Below, one piece after another: positions 39,701 through 47,136 of a stretch of 64,000 nt of DNA (its first letter is position 1; each line of letters begins with the position of its first letter). The DNA is from Powellomyces hirtus (taxonomy: Eukaryota > Chytridiomycota > Chytridiomycetes > Spizellomycetales > Powellomycetaceae). The notes below the pieces were generated by a model, which searched no databases, was not told where the DNA came from, and worked only from the letters and a program-made list of their open reading frames with translations. A program made the translations under genes and the position numbers. Where the stretch lies: assembly GCA_025526995.1 (NCBI GenBank), contig JAHLKG010000007.1:310001-374000 (forward strand), in the 5' to 3' direction.

Positions 39701-40499
39701 ATTCATCGGTTTCCTTAAAGAGAGTATTCTCAAATTGTGGAAGAACTGAGTCGAGGAATTTAGGCCAAGAGGAATCAGTCTTGGCCTTGTTCTCTTTGGT
39801 AGTAGGACGTATATGAACTGCGAATGCTTCCCGATATTGCTTATGTCGCAGTTGTTTGTTGAATCGTTTTGATGAAACGGCGGCAATACCCTGAAATGGT
39901 TTCTGTCGCTCGCGTTTGATGTCTTTGGCGGCTCCGTGGATCGTAAAGGTTTGAGCTTTCTTGATGAATGAATCAGGATTTTGAGCGTGTCGTTTGGATG
40001 GGAGCGATGAACAGTTGAAGGGTTCGCCATCCAAGGTAAACAAGATGCGGTGTGGTCGTTCGACAGTAATGCAGGTGAAAGTACCAATCGCCTCAAAGAA
40101 TGGGAGTCCCAAGATGAGCGGGATTCCAATTGGTGCAATTTCGAAATGGAAAGAGGCGACGGGATCGTAGTCTTGTGATATGTTATTGAAGATTTGAATG
40201 GATTGGGTTGTAAGGAATGAAATTTGGATGGTTTGACCAGCACCAGCAGTATCAATGTTATAAGGATTGTTCAGGGGTCTTTTCTCGAGTTTTCGTTCGC
40301 TAGCGATGCGGTCTTGAACGACCATAGTATTGCAGCCGGTATCTAAGAGGGCTATAATTGGCTCGGTACTTATCTTGACTCGGAAAACCCAGCTAGGTGC
40401 ACTCGAAGCCTTGCCGGGTTGAAGTCGGGTTTGAAAGTCCATTTGTTGAATGGATGTAGAATTGCCCTTAGGGCTTTCAGGTGGTCGATTGCATGTCAT
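36741..40499 (-). CDS. Ty3/gypsy Pol: protease, RT, RNase H, integrase, chromodomain
   Basis: 1252 residues, ATG at 40499. Order seen: aspartic protease (ALLDTGCNTMV), reverse transcriptase with YLDDILIF, RNase H (VHTDSSGYAISGWLG.. and KFLKTNRFYLINRPFIALVD), integrase zinc domain (H..H..CAKC), integrase core with Asp-Asp-Glu around IVDYLSS, ISDQEPR and QTDGRVERM, a GPF/Y-like segment (PKWIGPFTISAKG) and a C-terminal chromodomain (YPVKAILDETVTGRGRARRR, YIGWPEPSWQPEANL). The chromodomain places it among chromoviruses and may guide integration toward marked chromatin. It lies 62 bp after the gag stop in a different frame, so it needs its own initiation or reinitiation. Confidence 0.95.
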   Translation of the reverse strand: MTCNRPPESPKGNSTSIQQMDFQTRLQPGKASSAPSWVFRVKISTEPIIALLDTGCNTMVVQDRIASERKLEKRPLNNPYNIDTAGAGQTIQISFLTTQSIQIFNNISQDYDPVASFHFEIAPIGIPLILGLPFFEAIGTFTCITVERPHRILFTLDGEPFNCSSLPSKRHAQNPDSFIKKAQTFTIHGAAKDIKRERQKPFQGIAAVSSKRFNKQLRHKQYREAFAVHIRPTTKENKAKTDSSWPKFLDSVLPQFENTLFKETDELPPDRGDNNFHINITPGSKPVFQALRPISQDQLSELRKQLDHLLSKGWIQHSKSPWGASVVFAVKKTGGIRVCWDYRGLNAVTIKDRTPLPNLREMRNQLLGARFYTLIDLKDAYHRLLIAPEDRKKTAIRTRFGLFEYVVMPFGLCNAPGAFQRLMNQVLGNLYDICVICYLDDILIFLPNPNKHRQDVAEVLQRLQDHSLYVNAGKCQWGQKEIEFCGHLFSINGMRIADSKVTAVRDWPTPRTTRHIRQFLGLTNYFLDYIERYAEIAAPLSALQSVKSAFKWTAKEQEAFNALKAAITNAPVLATFNPDQSIYVHTDSSGYAISGWLGQTPNGEPLPMPLPIHRVRAMEQLPKLRPVLFFSRKMNGAETRYPVHEQELLALVKFLKTNRFYLINRPFIALVDHRSLVHLQTQPHLSKRQAGWVETLQEFDFSIQYLPGRFNTIADLLSRNPTYAPRCIECQKRLMITAYMNTNEHPFPTTFGFEEWKDELLQDKYALHITEMLEKPEHERPGRYRRFAIRSDGIIMYEGERLYVPYTIRPHVLREFHDELPNGGHQGPLVTYAKMLRRYFWPKMQQDICSFVRTCAKCCSFSRPLRNGLLRPLPIPSTVNHTHGFDLFELPRPRGSSERPFIICIVDYLSSRTHLIPAESTLSTNELITLILSQVWKHTGILLHIISDQEPRLLADLFSAFAKLTSVRHEFATARHQQTDGRVERMIQVAKFITQKYLDYSGSNWREFLPLVEFCLNSMPWRHLNGLAPFEIELNRMPRPPGWNTNPERLAQMTPPNRALIRLYQEQATDINLTVQQALRDEQDRYEQYFNQGRTPIAFEVGDLIDLNREQLAINFDQVKPANLTPKWIGPFTISAKGPHPDTYRLDLSQTVLKAIWPYFHVNILRKHVPPTHPLRDQTPPPPEPVLVEGELEYPVKAILDETVTGRGRARRRMFLTKYIGWPEPSWQPEANLKDTEAFEIWRVNNPPLPLR

Positions 40500-40561
40500 C
40501 CATGGTATATCGGATTCAGGAAAGATAGTATGTCCCTTATTGGGCTGAGAGGAACCGACTT

Positions 40562-41764
40562 TTATTCCCAGCCGTCCAGAAAATCCTGTTCTTGCTCGTC
40601 GGTTTCGACTTCACTGATCCGGTTGATTTGTCGGACAGGATAGTTGCTACCAGTGGCTCGTTGTTCAAGAGTTTCACCATTGACGTCTCGTTTGGCGAAA
40701 CAATCTTGGATGGTGTGATTTGTTCGTCCACATCGTTTACAGAGCATCGCACTTCCCCGCTTTGTTGGAGTTTTAGGAGTACCTGGAGTCTTGGGGAATG
40801 CTGGTCTGCGTGTAGGAGTTTGTTGTGGAGTCGTAACTGGGGTTGGCACGCCAGATCTCTTCCTTGGTGTCTGCGGAATGGATTGTTTGGATGTTTGCGA
40901 TTCTGTCGTTGTCCTTCGAGGAGTAATCGGTGCGGGTTGTTGAAAAGCCCGTTGAGGGGTATGAGAGGGGGCTTGTTCAATGCCCGAGTAAGGATGGAAT
41001 TGGGCAGGGGTCTTGGCTTGTGCTCGTGCTGGAGTAGTAAGGTAGCCATCGACCAGATTGCGGGATGCTGCGGCATTTCGAACACAGATTACAGCCAGGG
41101 GCCAGGTGACGGCTTGGCCGATGGTAAGTCTCATTGTCATGAAGTTTTGAAGGGCTTGGACGAGGTAAAGACCGTAAGTCGGGTTTCGGAGAAGTCCTGC
41201 ACGGAAGATGTCAATCATCTCGCTTTCGAGTAGAAGACGCTCGGTGGCGTTGCCATTAGCGCGCACGGCAATGGTCTCGAGATGTCGATATCGTTCCAGT
41301 TTGCGGATATAGTCTTCGAGTGAGTTTCCAAGCGAGAGGGCCGCCATTTCTTGATGTAGGCGGTTGGTGACGTTACGAGGCATCCATCGTTGATAGAATT
41401 GGGTGGCCCACCAGGCAGCAACACCTTCGGCAGGGGCTACAGGTTGAACACGAAGATTGTTCATAATAGCGACGTGCCAAGCGACGACTGAAGGGTCCAT
41501 GTTGGTAATGGCGTATTTGTCGAAATAGTTGAATTCGTTATAAGCGATGCCTGTATAAGCCGTAATGAAATGGTTGCATGCCCTGACATTCGTAGTGACG
41601 AAGAGGTCGATTAATTCCATATCATGCTCGCCAGAGAAGTAGGGGATCGTCTTTGTATTGGCGACAAGAGTTGTACGCAAGGTGATTTCGCTGAGCCGAT
41701 CACCGTTTTGGAGGGCAGGGCCTACGGCAGGGAAGGTCCAGGCGGCAGGTCCAGGTGCAGCCAT
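40562..41764 (-). CDS. Ty3/gypsy Gag with zinc knuckle
   Basis: 400 residues, ATG 41764 (MAAPGPAAWTFPAVG). The capsid-like helical region covers about 80-220 (IAYNEFNYFDKYAITNMDPS, QFYQRWMPRNVTNRLHQEMA). A Pro/Thr-rich basic linker follows, then one CCHC zinc knuckle (CKRCGRTNHTIQDC) near residue 345 and an acidic tail. It forms the particle and binds RNA. Upstream about 60 bp leader after the PBS; pol follows after the stop. Confidence 0.9.
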   Translation of the reverse strand: MAAPGPAAWTFPAVGPALQNGDRLSEITLRTTLVANTKTIPYFSGEHDMELIDLFVTTNVRACNHFITAYTGIAYNEFNYFDKYAITNMDPSVVAWHVAIMNNLRVQPVAPAEGVAAWWATQFYQRWMPRNVTNRLHQEMAALSLGNSLEDYIRKLERYRHLETIAVRANGNATERLLLESEMIDIFRAGLLRNPTYGLYLVQALQNFMTMRLTIGQAVTWPLAVICVRNAAASRNLVDGYLTTPARAQAKTPAQFHPYSGIEQAPSHTPQRAFQQPAPITPRRTTTESQTSKQSIPQTPRKRSGVPTPVTTPQQTPTRRPAFPKTPGTPKTPTKRGSAMLCKRCGRTNHTIQDCFAKRDVNGETLEQRATGSNYPVRQINRISEVETDEQEQDFLDGWE

Positions 41765-41821
41765 CGTGAATCACTCTGTTTCAATCAAAAGGGCAAGCGT
41801 AGATGAGTTTGACAGGAAAGA

Positions 41822-41839
41822 ACGGGAGTGGTGCTACCA
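41822..41839 (-). other. Primer-binding site of gypsy element
   Basis: On the minus strand TGGTAGCACCACTCCCGTT follows the 5' LTR directly. It begins with the TGG that pairs with a tRNA 3' CCA. The implied acceptor arm (..GGTGCTACCA) resembles initiator tRNA-Met, but the tRNA cannot be fixed without the host tRNA set. Confidence 0.75.
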
Positions 41840-42263
41840 TGTGAGGTGCCTATGTTTCAAGGCGGGAGGTTGTTATGATCGAGCGAGAAGGCAAAGGAAG
41901 ATGGAAGAAGAAAGAGAAAGAGAGAGAGAGAGAGAGAGAGTTGTTTGTTCTGATGCGGATGTCGGTATATTGATGGATGATGATCTCTACAGGGGTTCTT
42001 TCCTTCTCGTTTTGTATATGAGGTTCTCGGGTTCTTAGTCTCCAACTAACTTGTGGAGAACGGGGAGATCATCTAGGGACTATGGCAGTGCAGCGATGGC
42101 AGTGCAGCTGCGCAGTACTGAGACCGCGGGGTAACTTGTGGGGAGTTCTGCTTATGAGGGATTGGGTAATCGCTTATGAGGCGCGTCTGCTTTAACTTGG
42201 GATATGGCTTTTTACTAGCCGAAAATAAGTAAAGTATAAATATGCCATGATGGCCATCTCACA
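41840..42263 (-). repeat. 5' LTR of Ty3/gypsy element (424 bp)
   Basis: Same length and near-identical to 36036-36459 (for example GTTATGATCGAGCG versus GTTATGATTGAGCG). Confidence 0.95.
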
Positions 42264-42358
42264 CTGGAGGCTGCATCGAATTCGCCAATCCTCTGCATTT
42301 TCGATAAAGTACTGGAAATGCCAATATCTCCATTATGGCAGACCTCTTGCCTCAACTA
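42264..42358 (+). repeat. LTR family D, old copy 1, right part
   Basis: Continues the LTR broken at 36035: CTGGAGGCTGCATCGAATTCG.. AAGTACTGGAAATGCC.. ATATCTCC, matching the end of 18530-18936 in inverse orientation. The exact end is unclear. Confidence 0.65.
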
Positions 42359-42639
42359 TAAAAGTATACAGTCCATCCAAGCAGAAATCTAACTAATCAA
42401 AAATCTTTTTTGTCTTGTCATCGTGCTGTTGAAAGGCAAGTGCTTGTATTTTCCATATTTATATTCTTTGGAGATATTGTTAGTCTATGAAAGTCTCAAT
42501 TGCCCTATGAATATGAGTGTCAAAATAATTCAATCTGTGATTCCCAAATGTGTTTTTTTTTTTGAATTTGGTTAACATGTATATTGATGTGCTTGATAGG
42601 TTATAGTTTTGATATCAGCAACGTAACAGGGTTATTGAA
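42359..42639. other. AT-rich spacer
   Basis: About 280 bp without recognisable coding or repeat signature. Confidence 0.4.
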
Positions 42640-42780
42640 ATATTGAATTGTTGTACTCAATGTTAGCTTTTACTTTAGATCTAATTTCAAATTTTCCGTA
42701 GTAGAACAGATGACTGTTATATCAGTAATGCTAAAAGCTGTATTGAATCACATGTAAACACATAATTGAAAAAAAAGGAG
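42640..42780 (+). repeat. LTR family D, old copy 2, first part
   Basis: ATATTGAATTGTTGTACTCA.. ATCAGTAATGCTAAAAGCTG.. AATTGAAAAAAAA aligns with 35736-35885 at low identity; interrupted by the Tc1 element at 42781, resuming at 44147. Confidence 0.55.
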
Positions 42781-44146
42781 CAGTGCACTGCAATAAAGAC
42801 GCGGACTCCCCCCCTATATATAAAGTCCCAGTCGCATGACTCAGAAATGCCATATCCGCATATCATCACTGTCACAAGGCTGAATCTAGCGTATCTAATA
42901 ACACGTCGGCCCTCCTTCAGCCGCGAGCACCACTTGCATGCGTCACGGCATGCTTTCAATAAGATTTTGCAAGATGTTGGGCTCAATTGCAGCTCAGATA
43001 TCTTCTACTTCTAATTCTAGCTGCACCCGAGAGGTAGGTTTGGGTTTGAGACTATAAATACGCTGTTTCAAGATAGCCCAGAGGTTCAATGGGATTTAAA
43101 TCAGGGCTGTTGGCTGGCCATTTCATGATGATGCTCAGATGGTTCGGATCAGAGTTAAACCATGCCATTGTTTCCTGTGAAACATGAATCTTTGCGTTAT
43201 CCTGCTGAAAAATACATTCAGAATGAGCAGATACTTCTCTCCAGAATAGCATGAAATGCTCTGCCAAATGCTTGATATAAGCCTCTAAATCAATTCCTCG
43301 ACTTTTGCCCTTTTTTCTGTGTGTTTCGGTTGGTGGCAGTGCAATCATCCTGTTGATTGGACCAGCTCTATTTCCTATAAAAAAGCCCCAGAACCTTACT
43401 GTAACACCTTTTCTCAAAACAGGCTGCATGCATTCTTGTGAATAACGCTCACTGGACTGTTGCCAAACACGTTGACGGTACTGTCCTCCAATTTGGATTG
43501 GAGTCCCATCTGTCTACATAACACAGCTCCAATCTTCAGCCGTCCAATGAGCATGTGCTAAAGCCAACAGCAGACGGTCCCGCTTGTGCTGCGGAGTCAT
43601 GATAGGCCCACGGGCAGCCAAGTAGTTCTTAACACCGAGAAAAAAAGTTACGTAGCTTCTGAAGGTATTTTTGCTGACTCTAAAGCCTGCACGTTCATAA
43701 AAAAGATCCAGTAGCTCCTGTAGTGTCTTCCATCGTCCAACTGTTGTCACTATCGCCTGCAACACTGGGACAATGTCTACAGAGTGTACCATATGCTTCT
43801 TCTTTCTTCCGGGCAGTTTTTTGGTTTCATACGTGCTTTTTTTCTTTCCAAAGTCTTCAAGTCCTTGTAACAGTTGATCTAGACACATTCTGCATGTGCG
43901 TCACCTCGTTGATGCTTCTACCACTCTCACACAACGCTACGATAGCAGCATGCTGTGTGGGCTTCAGGGGTGCCATGATGCATGTGCAATGCCGCAAGAG
44001 ATCTTGAGATCTCGTCGTTTGGCCGTTCGAGCTCGTCGCTGGCAAGCCATTACATAAGCATGTATGTAAGCACGATCGGTTATAAATGAGGGGCTTAATC
44101 TGGGGTTAGGGGGGGGGGGGGTCCGCGTTTTTATTGGAGGGCACTG
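42781..44146 (-). mobile_element. Tc1/mariner DNA transposon, defective
   Basis: 1366 bp with imperfect terminal inverted repeats of about 32 bp (CAGTGCACTGCAATAAAGAC.. and, inverted, CAGTGCCCTCCAATAAAAAC..), each ending in a C/G run. The right end abuts TA (44147-44148), as expected for TA target duplication; the left TA has changed. It carries one broken transposase gene. Confidence 0.85.
43020..44010 (-). pseudogene. Tc1/mariner transposase, broken
   Basis: N-terminal HTH (MAPLKPTQHAAIVALCESGR, RSTVTRT) and GFRVSKNTF region in different frames (frameshift near 43870). The catalytic part is in one frame but has TAG at 43516-43514 where Trp is expected after EDWSCVM (before TDGT, the first catalytic Asp region). 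Then FQQDNAKIHVS (second Asp) and WPANSPDLNPIE, followed by a frameshift near 43080. At least three lesions, so inactive. Confidence 0.85.
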
Positions 44147-44248
44147 TACAATTGCTTGACAAACAAAATATTACCAATCAAACTAAAACCTTGAAATACT
44201 TTTTCATACATACATCTTTGTGCATTTGACAACATTATGCTGTCATCT
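44147..44248 (+). repeat. LTR family D, old copy 2, second part
   Basis: TACAATTGCTTGACAAACAA.. CATTTGACAACATTATG matches 35890-35985; ends at CATCT (44244-44248), the target duplication of the copia B insertion; resumes at 50425. Confidence 0.6.
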
Positions 44249-44487
44249 TGTTGGTCTGAGAGCATCTGGGTAGATAGTTGAGGAAGCTTTAAGATAGTTG
44301 ACTGAGCAGAACAACGAAGTAACTTAATCCCGCTCTACTGGAGAAAAAGAGAAAAGTCCCACCAATATATTAAGTATGGAAGGAAAACTACTTATATCGG
44401 AGTTGATCACGTGGGCTCACGTGATCGCGTGATACGCCCTGTGATGGCGCAGTTTTGACTCGATGACAGAGTCTGTACGTGCTAACA
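44249..44487 (-). repeat. 3' LTR of copia element B (239 bp)
   Basis: TGTTGGTCTGAG..GTGCTAACA, near-identical to 50186-50424. Contains GATCACGTGGGCTCACGTGA, two CACGTG E-boxes in 16 bp, and an A/T-rich region TATATTAAG as possible core promoter. A purine tract (minus strand GAGTGGGGG) abuts its inner end. Confidence 0.95.
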
Positions 44488-44669
44488 CCCCCACTCAGAC
44501 CTGTCAGTCTGTCTGTGAGAGAGTTACCCTATCTACTTTTACTACACACTCCCGCGCACACCCCCAAACACCCCCATTTATTACACTTTGAAAGTATGAG
44601 GAATGGCTAGGGTACGTCGATGAGATCCGCGCCAATGAGGCATACGTTTCTAACTATGTGCCGGTGTAG

Positions 44670-45293
44670 TTGTCAGGTTTGGGCAAAGCAAAGCAGACGG
44701 CGAGAAAGACAGGACCGCCGGTAACCGCTCCTGCGACGACCACAGCTCCTGCTGTGCCGTCGTCAGTGGTGCCCTCTGCGCCACAGGGAGGTGCACCCGC
44801 TGCGGGGTTGTCCCGAGCAGAGATTCAAACGATGTTGGCGGCGCATGCCCGACAGTTCCACCGCAAGGACCGTCAAGGGGTCCTTGAACGTCACATCGAG
44901 CAGGCGAAAGACCGGGTGAAAGACCGGCCGAGGTCTGGTACGCCTCTGGGTTGCGCACGGGCGACCGGAACGCTTGATGGACTGAGGTCCATACTAGAGG
45001 ACCGGCGGAGCCGGAAGCTGGCGGTTGGGAAGGGCAAGGATACGGCCCAGGCGAAGAAGAGGGCGGCGGACAAGAAGTCTGTAGCGGAGGTGAAGAGGAT
45101 GTGGGACATCCTGGAGCGAGAAGCTCCATATAATGATGAGGAAGAGGAGGAGGAGGAGGGGGCAGCCGAGGAGTTGGAGAGACCATTGGGTTCTTCAAGC
45201 CGACGCTCACCCTCAGGCGATGAGGATGGTGGAGGAGGGGCAGGCCCATCCTCCTTGGGGGGCATTGCTGCGGGTTCCGCAATTGCGGTGTAG
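44670..45293 (+). CDS. Antisense ORF inside copia B (207 codons), unknown
   Basis: Opposite to gag-pol, between RNase H and the 3' LTR. Composition is protein-like: Ala/Pro/Thr-rich start (PPVTAPATTTAPAVPSS), a charged helical centre (LSRAEIQTMLAAHARQFHRK, EVKRMWDILEREAPYNDEEE), an acidic run and a Gly/Ser-rich end. The opposing minus frame is a Pro/Ser shadow. The frame has no ATG at its start; upstream in the same frame, before a TAG at 44667-44669, is EEWLGYVDEIRANEAYVSNY, again protein-like. This suggests an older, longer gene interrupted by one stop. No family recognised. Confidence 0.45.
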   Translation: MSGLGKAKQTARKTGPPVTAPATTTAPAVPSSVVPSAPQGGAPAAGLSRAEIQTMLAAHARQFHRKDRQGVLERHIEQAKDRVKDRPRSGTPLGCARATGTLDGLRSILEDRRSRKLAVGKGKDTAQAKKRAADKKSVAEVKRMWDILEREAPYNDEEEEEEEGAAEELERPLGSSSRRSPSGDEDGGGGAGPSSLGGIAAGSAIAV

Positions 45294-45299
45294 ATGCCA

Positions 45300-46980
45300 A
45301 GGTAAGCCAGTGTTGTGAGTAATTCTCCTGACGTGTAGTTAGTAACACTTGAGCTCGGAGTGCTTCCGTAGGCGCGCCCTCATTGCGTATGCGTTCATCA
45401 AATATATGAGTCCCATTCGTAATCCTCAGGACAGTGTCCTTATGTTTCACAGTGGGAAAAGGCTTTGTAAAGATATCCGCCAGTTGATCGTCCATATTGG
45501 TGTCAATGATTTTGATAATTTGCTTCGCGAACAAATCGCGTATAGCGTGGTACCGAATGTCAATGTGTTTGGTGCGTTGGTTGATAGCCTTAGACTGAAT
45601 CAAGGCCCCGGCGCTCTGGTTATCGACATGGAGAGGGACCGGTCGAGATTTGTAATCCGGTTGAAGTCCCAAAACTTCCGCCAAGAGTTGGCATAGCCAT
45701 TTGGCTTTGTTGTGGCCGGTACTGGCAGCTATATACTCCGCTTTGGTCGTACTTTGGGCGGTGCACTTCTGCTTGCTGCTTTTCCACAGAACAGGAAACC
45801 CATTGTAAAGGGCCAAAATACCTGTAGTGGACGTCCGGTCAGTAAGTTCTCCTGCATAATCCGCATCCGTAAATACGCGTAAGCCACGCGGATCATTTCG
45901 TTCGGATGTAAACTTGAGGGCATAATCGCGGGTACCCTTCAAATAGCGGAAAATGCGCTTAACATTGTTCCAGTCGGAGTTGGTAGGTGCAGCAACGCGG
46001 CGCGCAACGTAACCGACTGCAGTGGCGATATCCCATCGCCATGTGATGGAGGCCCAAGTGAGGACCCCCACTGCTTCCTGATACATTTTGAGATTCGTGA
46101 ATGGGATCGAATCCTCCGGTTGTTGGTTACACGCTGACACGGCGTACGGAGTGGAGAGAGGATGGCAGTCGCTCATGCCGAATTGTTCGAGAGCGTCGTC
46201 AATGTACTTGACATTTGAGATTTCGAGGGTACGAATAGGAGAGTTGAAGTCATATTTGTAGACGAGACCAAGGTGACTGGTTACACGACCTTGTTCCGTA
46301 AACTTGAACTTTGAATGTAGCTCCATTTTGCTGTTTGCCAGAATCTCCTGATTCTTTGCTGCAATCAGCAGGTCGTCGACGGAGACCATAATAAGGACCA
46401 AATTGTTGTTCGACGGAGGTGTACGGTCATCTGTCGCGTACTTAAAAAAGATACATGGGCATACAGAAACCGCTTTGTAGCCGAGCTTCAACAGTGCAGT
46501 CTTCAAGGTCTCATACCAAAGAAGAGGTGATTGCTTCAGACCATAGAGAGCTTTCAGTAGCTTCAGGACCCAATTGCCTTTGGGGTGATCCGGATCTTCA
46601 AATCCCTCAAACTGCTCGATATAGATATCCTTATCAATATCGCTGTTAAGGAAGGCGGTGACAGCGTCCATACTGTGGATGTCCAGCCCGTGCTGGACAC
46701 AATACGCCAAGAAGAGGCGTAGCGCTGTGAATGGTAGCGTCAGTGAGTATGTATCACCAAAGTCGCGACCGGGTTGTTGAGAGAAGCCTTGAGCCACTGC
46801 TCTGGCTTTGAACTTGTTAAAGGTGCCATTGGGATTGACCTTTGTTCGAAAGACCCATGTTGTGCCAATCACGCGCTTGTTACGTGGACGCTTGGTGAGC
46901 TCCCATGTGCCGTTGTCGACTAGGGATTGGTACTCGATGCGTGCAGCCTTAAGAAATTCCTCCTTCTGAGGGGTTTTCAT
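45300..46980 (-). CDS. Copia B Pol, RT and RNase H part
   Basis: ATG 46980 is in frame with the upstream integrase frame but separated by two TGA codons (47139-47137 and about 47090). RT: NGTWELTKRPRNKRVIGTTW, FSQQPGRDFGDTYS, MDAVTAFLNSDIDKDIYIEQ, YGLKQSPLLWYETL, and MVSVDDLLIAAKN (Ser replaces Tyr of YVDD). RNase H: DADYAGELTDRTSTTGILAL, AQSTTKAEYIAAS, TKHIDIRYHAIRDL, ADIFTKPF. The frame formally continues to 44650 as a Pro/Ser-rich tail, which is probably the shadow of the antisense ORF. Confidence 0.85.
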
Positions 46981-47136
46981 CGCTTGCTTCCATGTTATGG
47001 CGTCTTTGTTGATCGTTGCCTGAGTCCGCGCGCGGGCGGCATATGCAGCGATGGGGTCATTTCGTTGTGTGCCGACATCGTACGCGGCTACTCAATTCTC
47101 CCAGTCATCCAATGCAGTAGTATCGAGTAGTGAAAG

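Larger units (their letters stand above)
36036..42263 (-). mobile_element. Full-length Ty3/gypsy chromovirus, young insertion
   Basis: 6.2 kb with 424-bp LTRs, gag, pol ending in a chromodomain, PBS and polypurine tract, flanked by CTGGA target duplications. Both ORFs are intact, suggesting a recent and possibly still active copy. It is inserted into an old copia-type LTR (family D). Confidence 0.95.

Noticed and set aside
42781..44146. Active Tc1/mariner element
   Set aside because: Transposase has a nonsense codon before the catalytic region and at least two frameshifts.
44650..45300. Pro/Ser-rich C-terminal extension of copia B Pol as a real domain
   Set aside because: It begins after the normal RNase H end and mirrors the charged antisense ORF; the antisense frame looks more protein-like.
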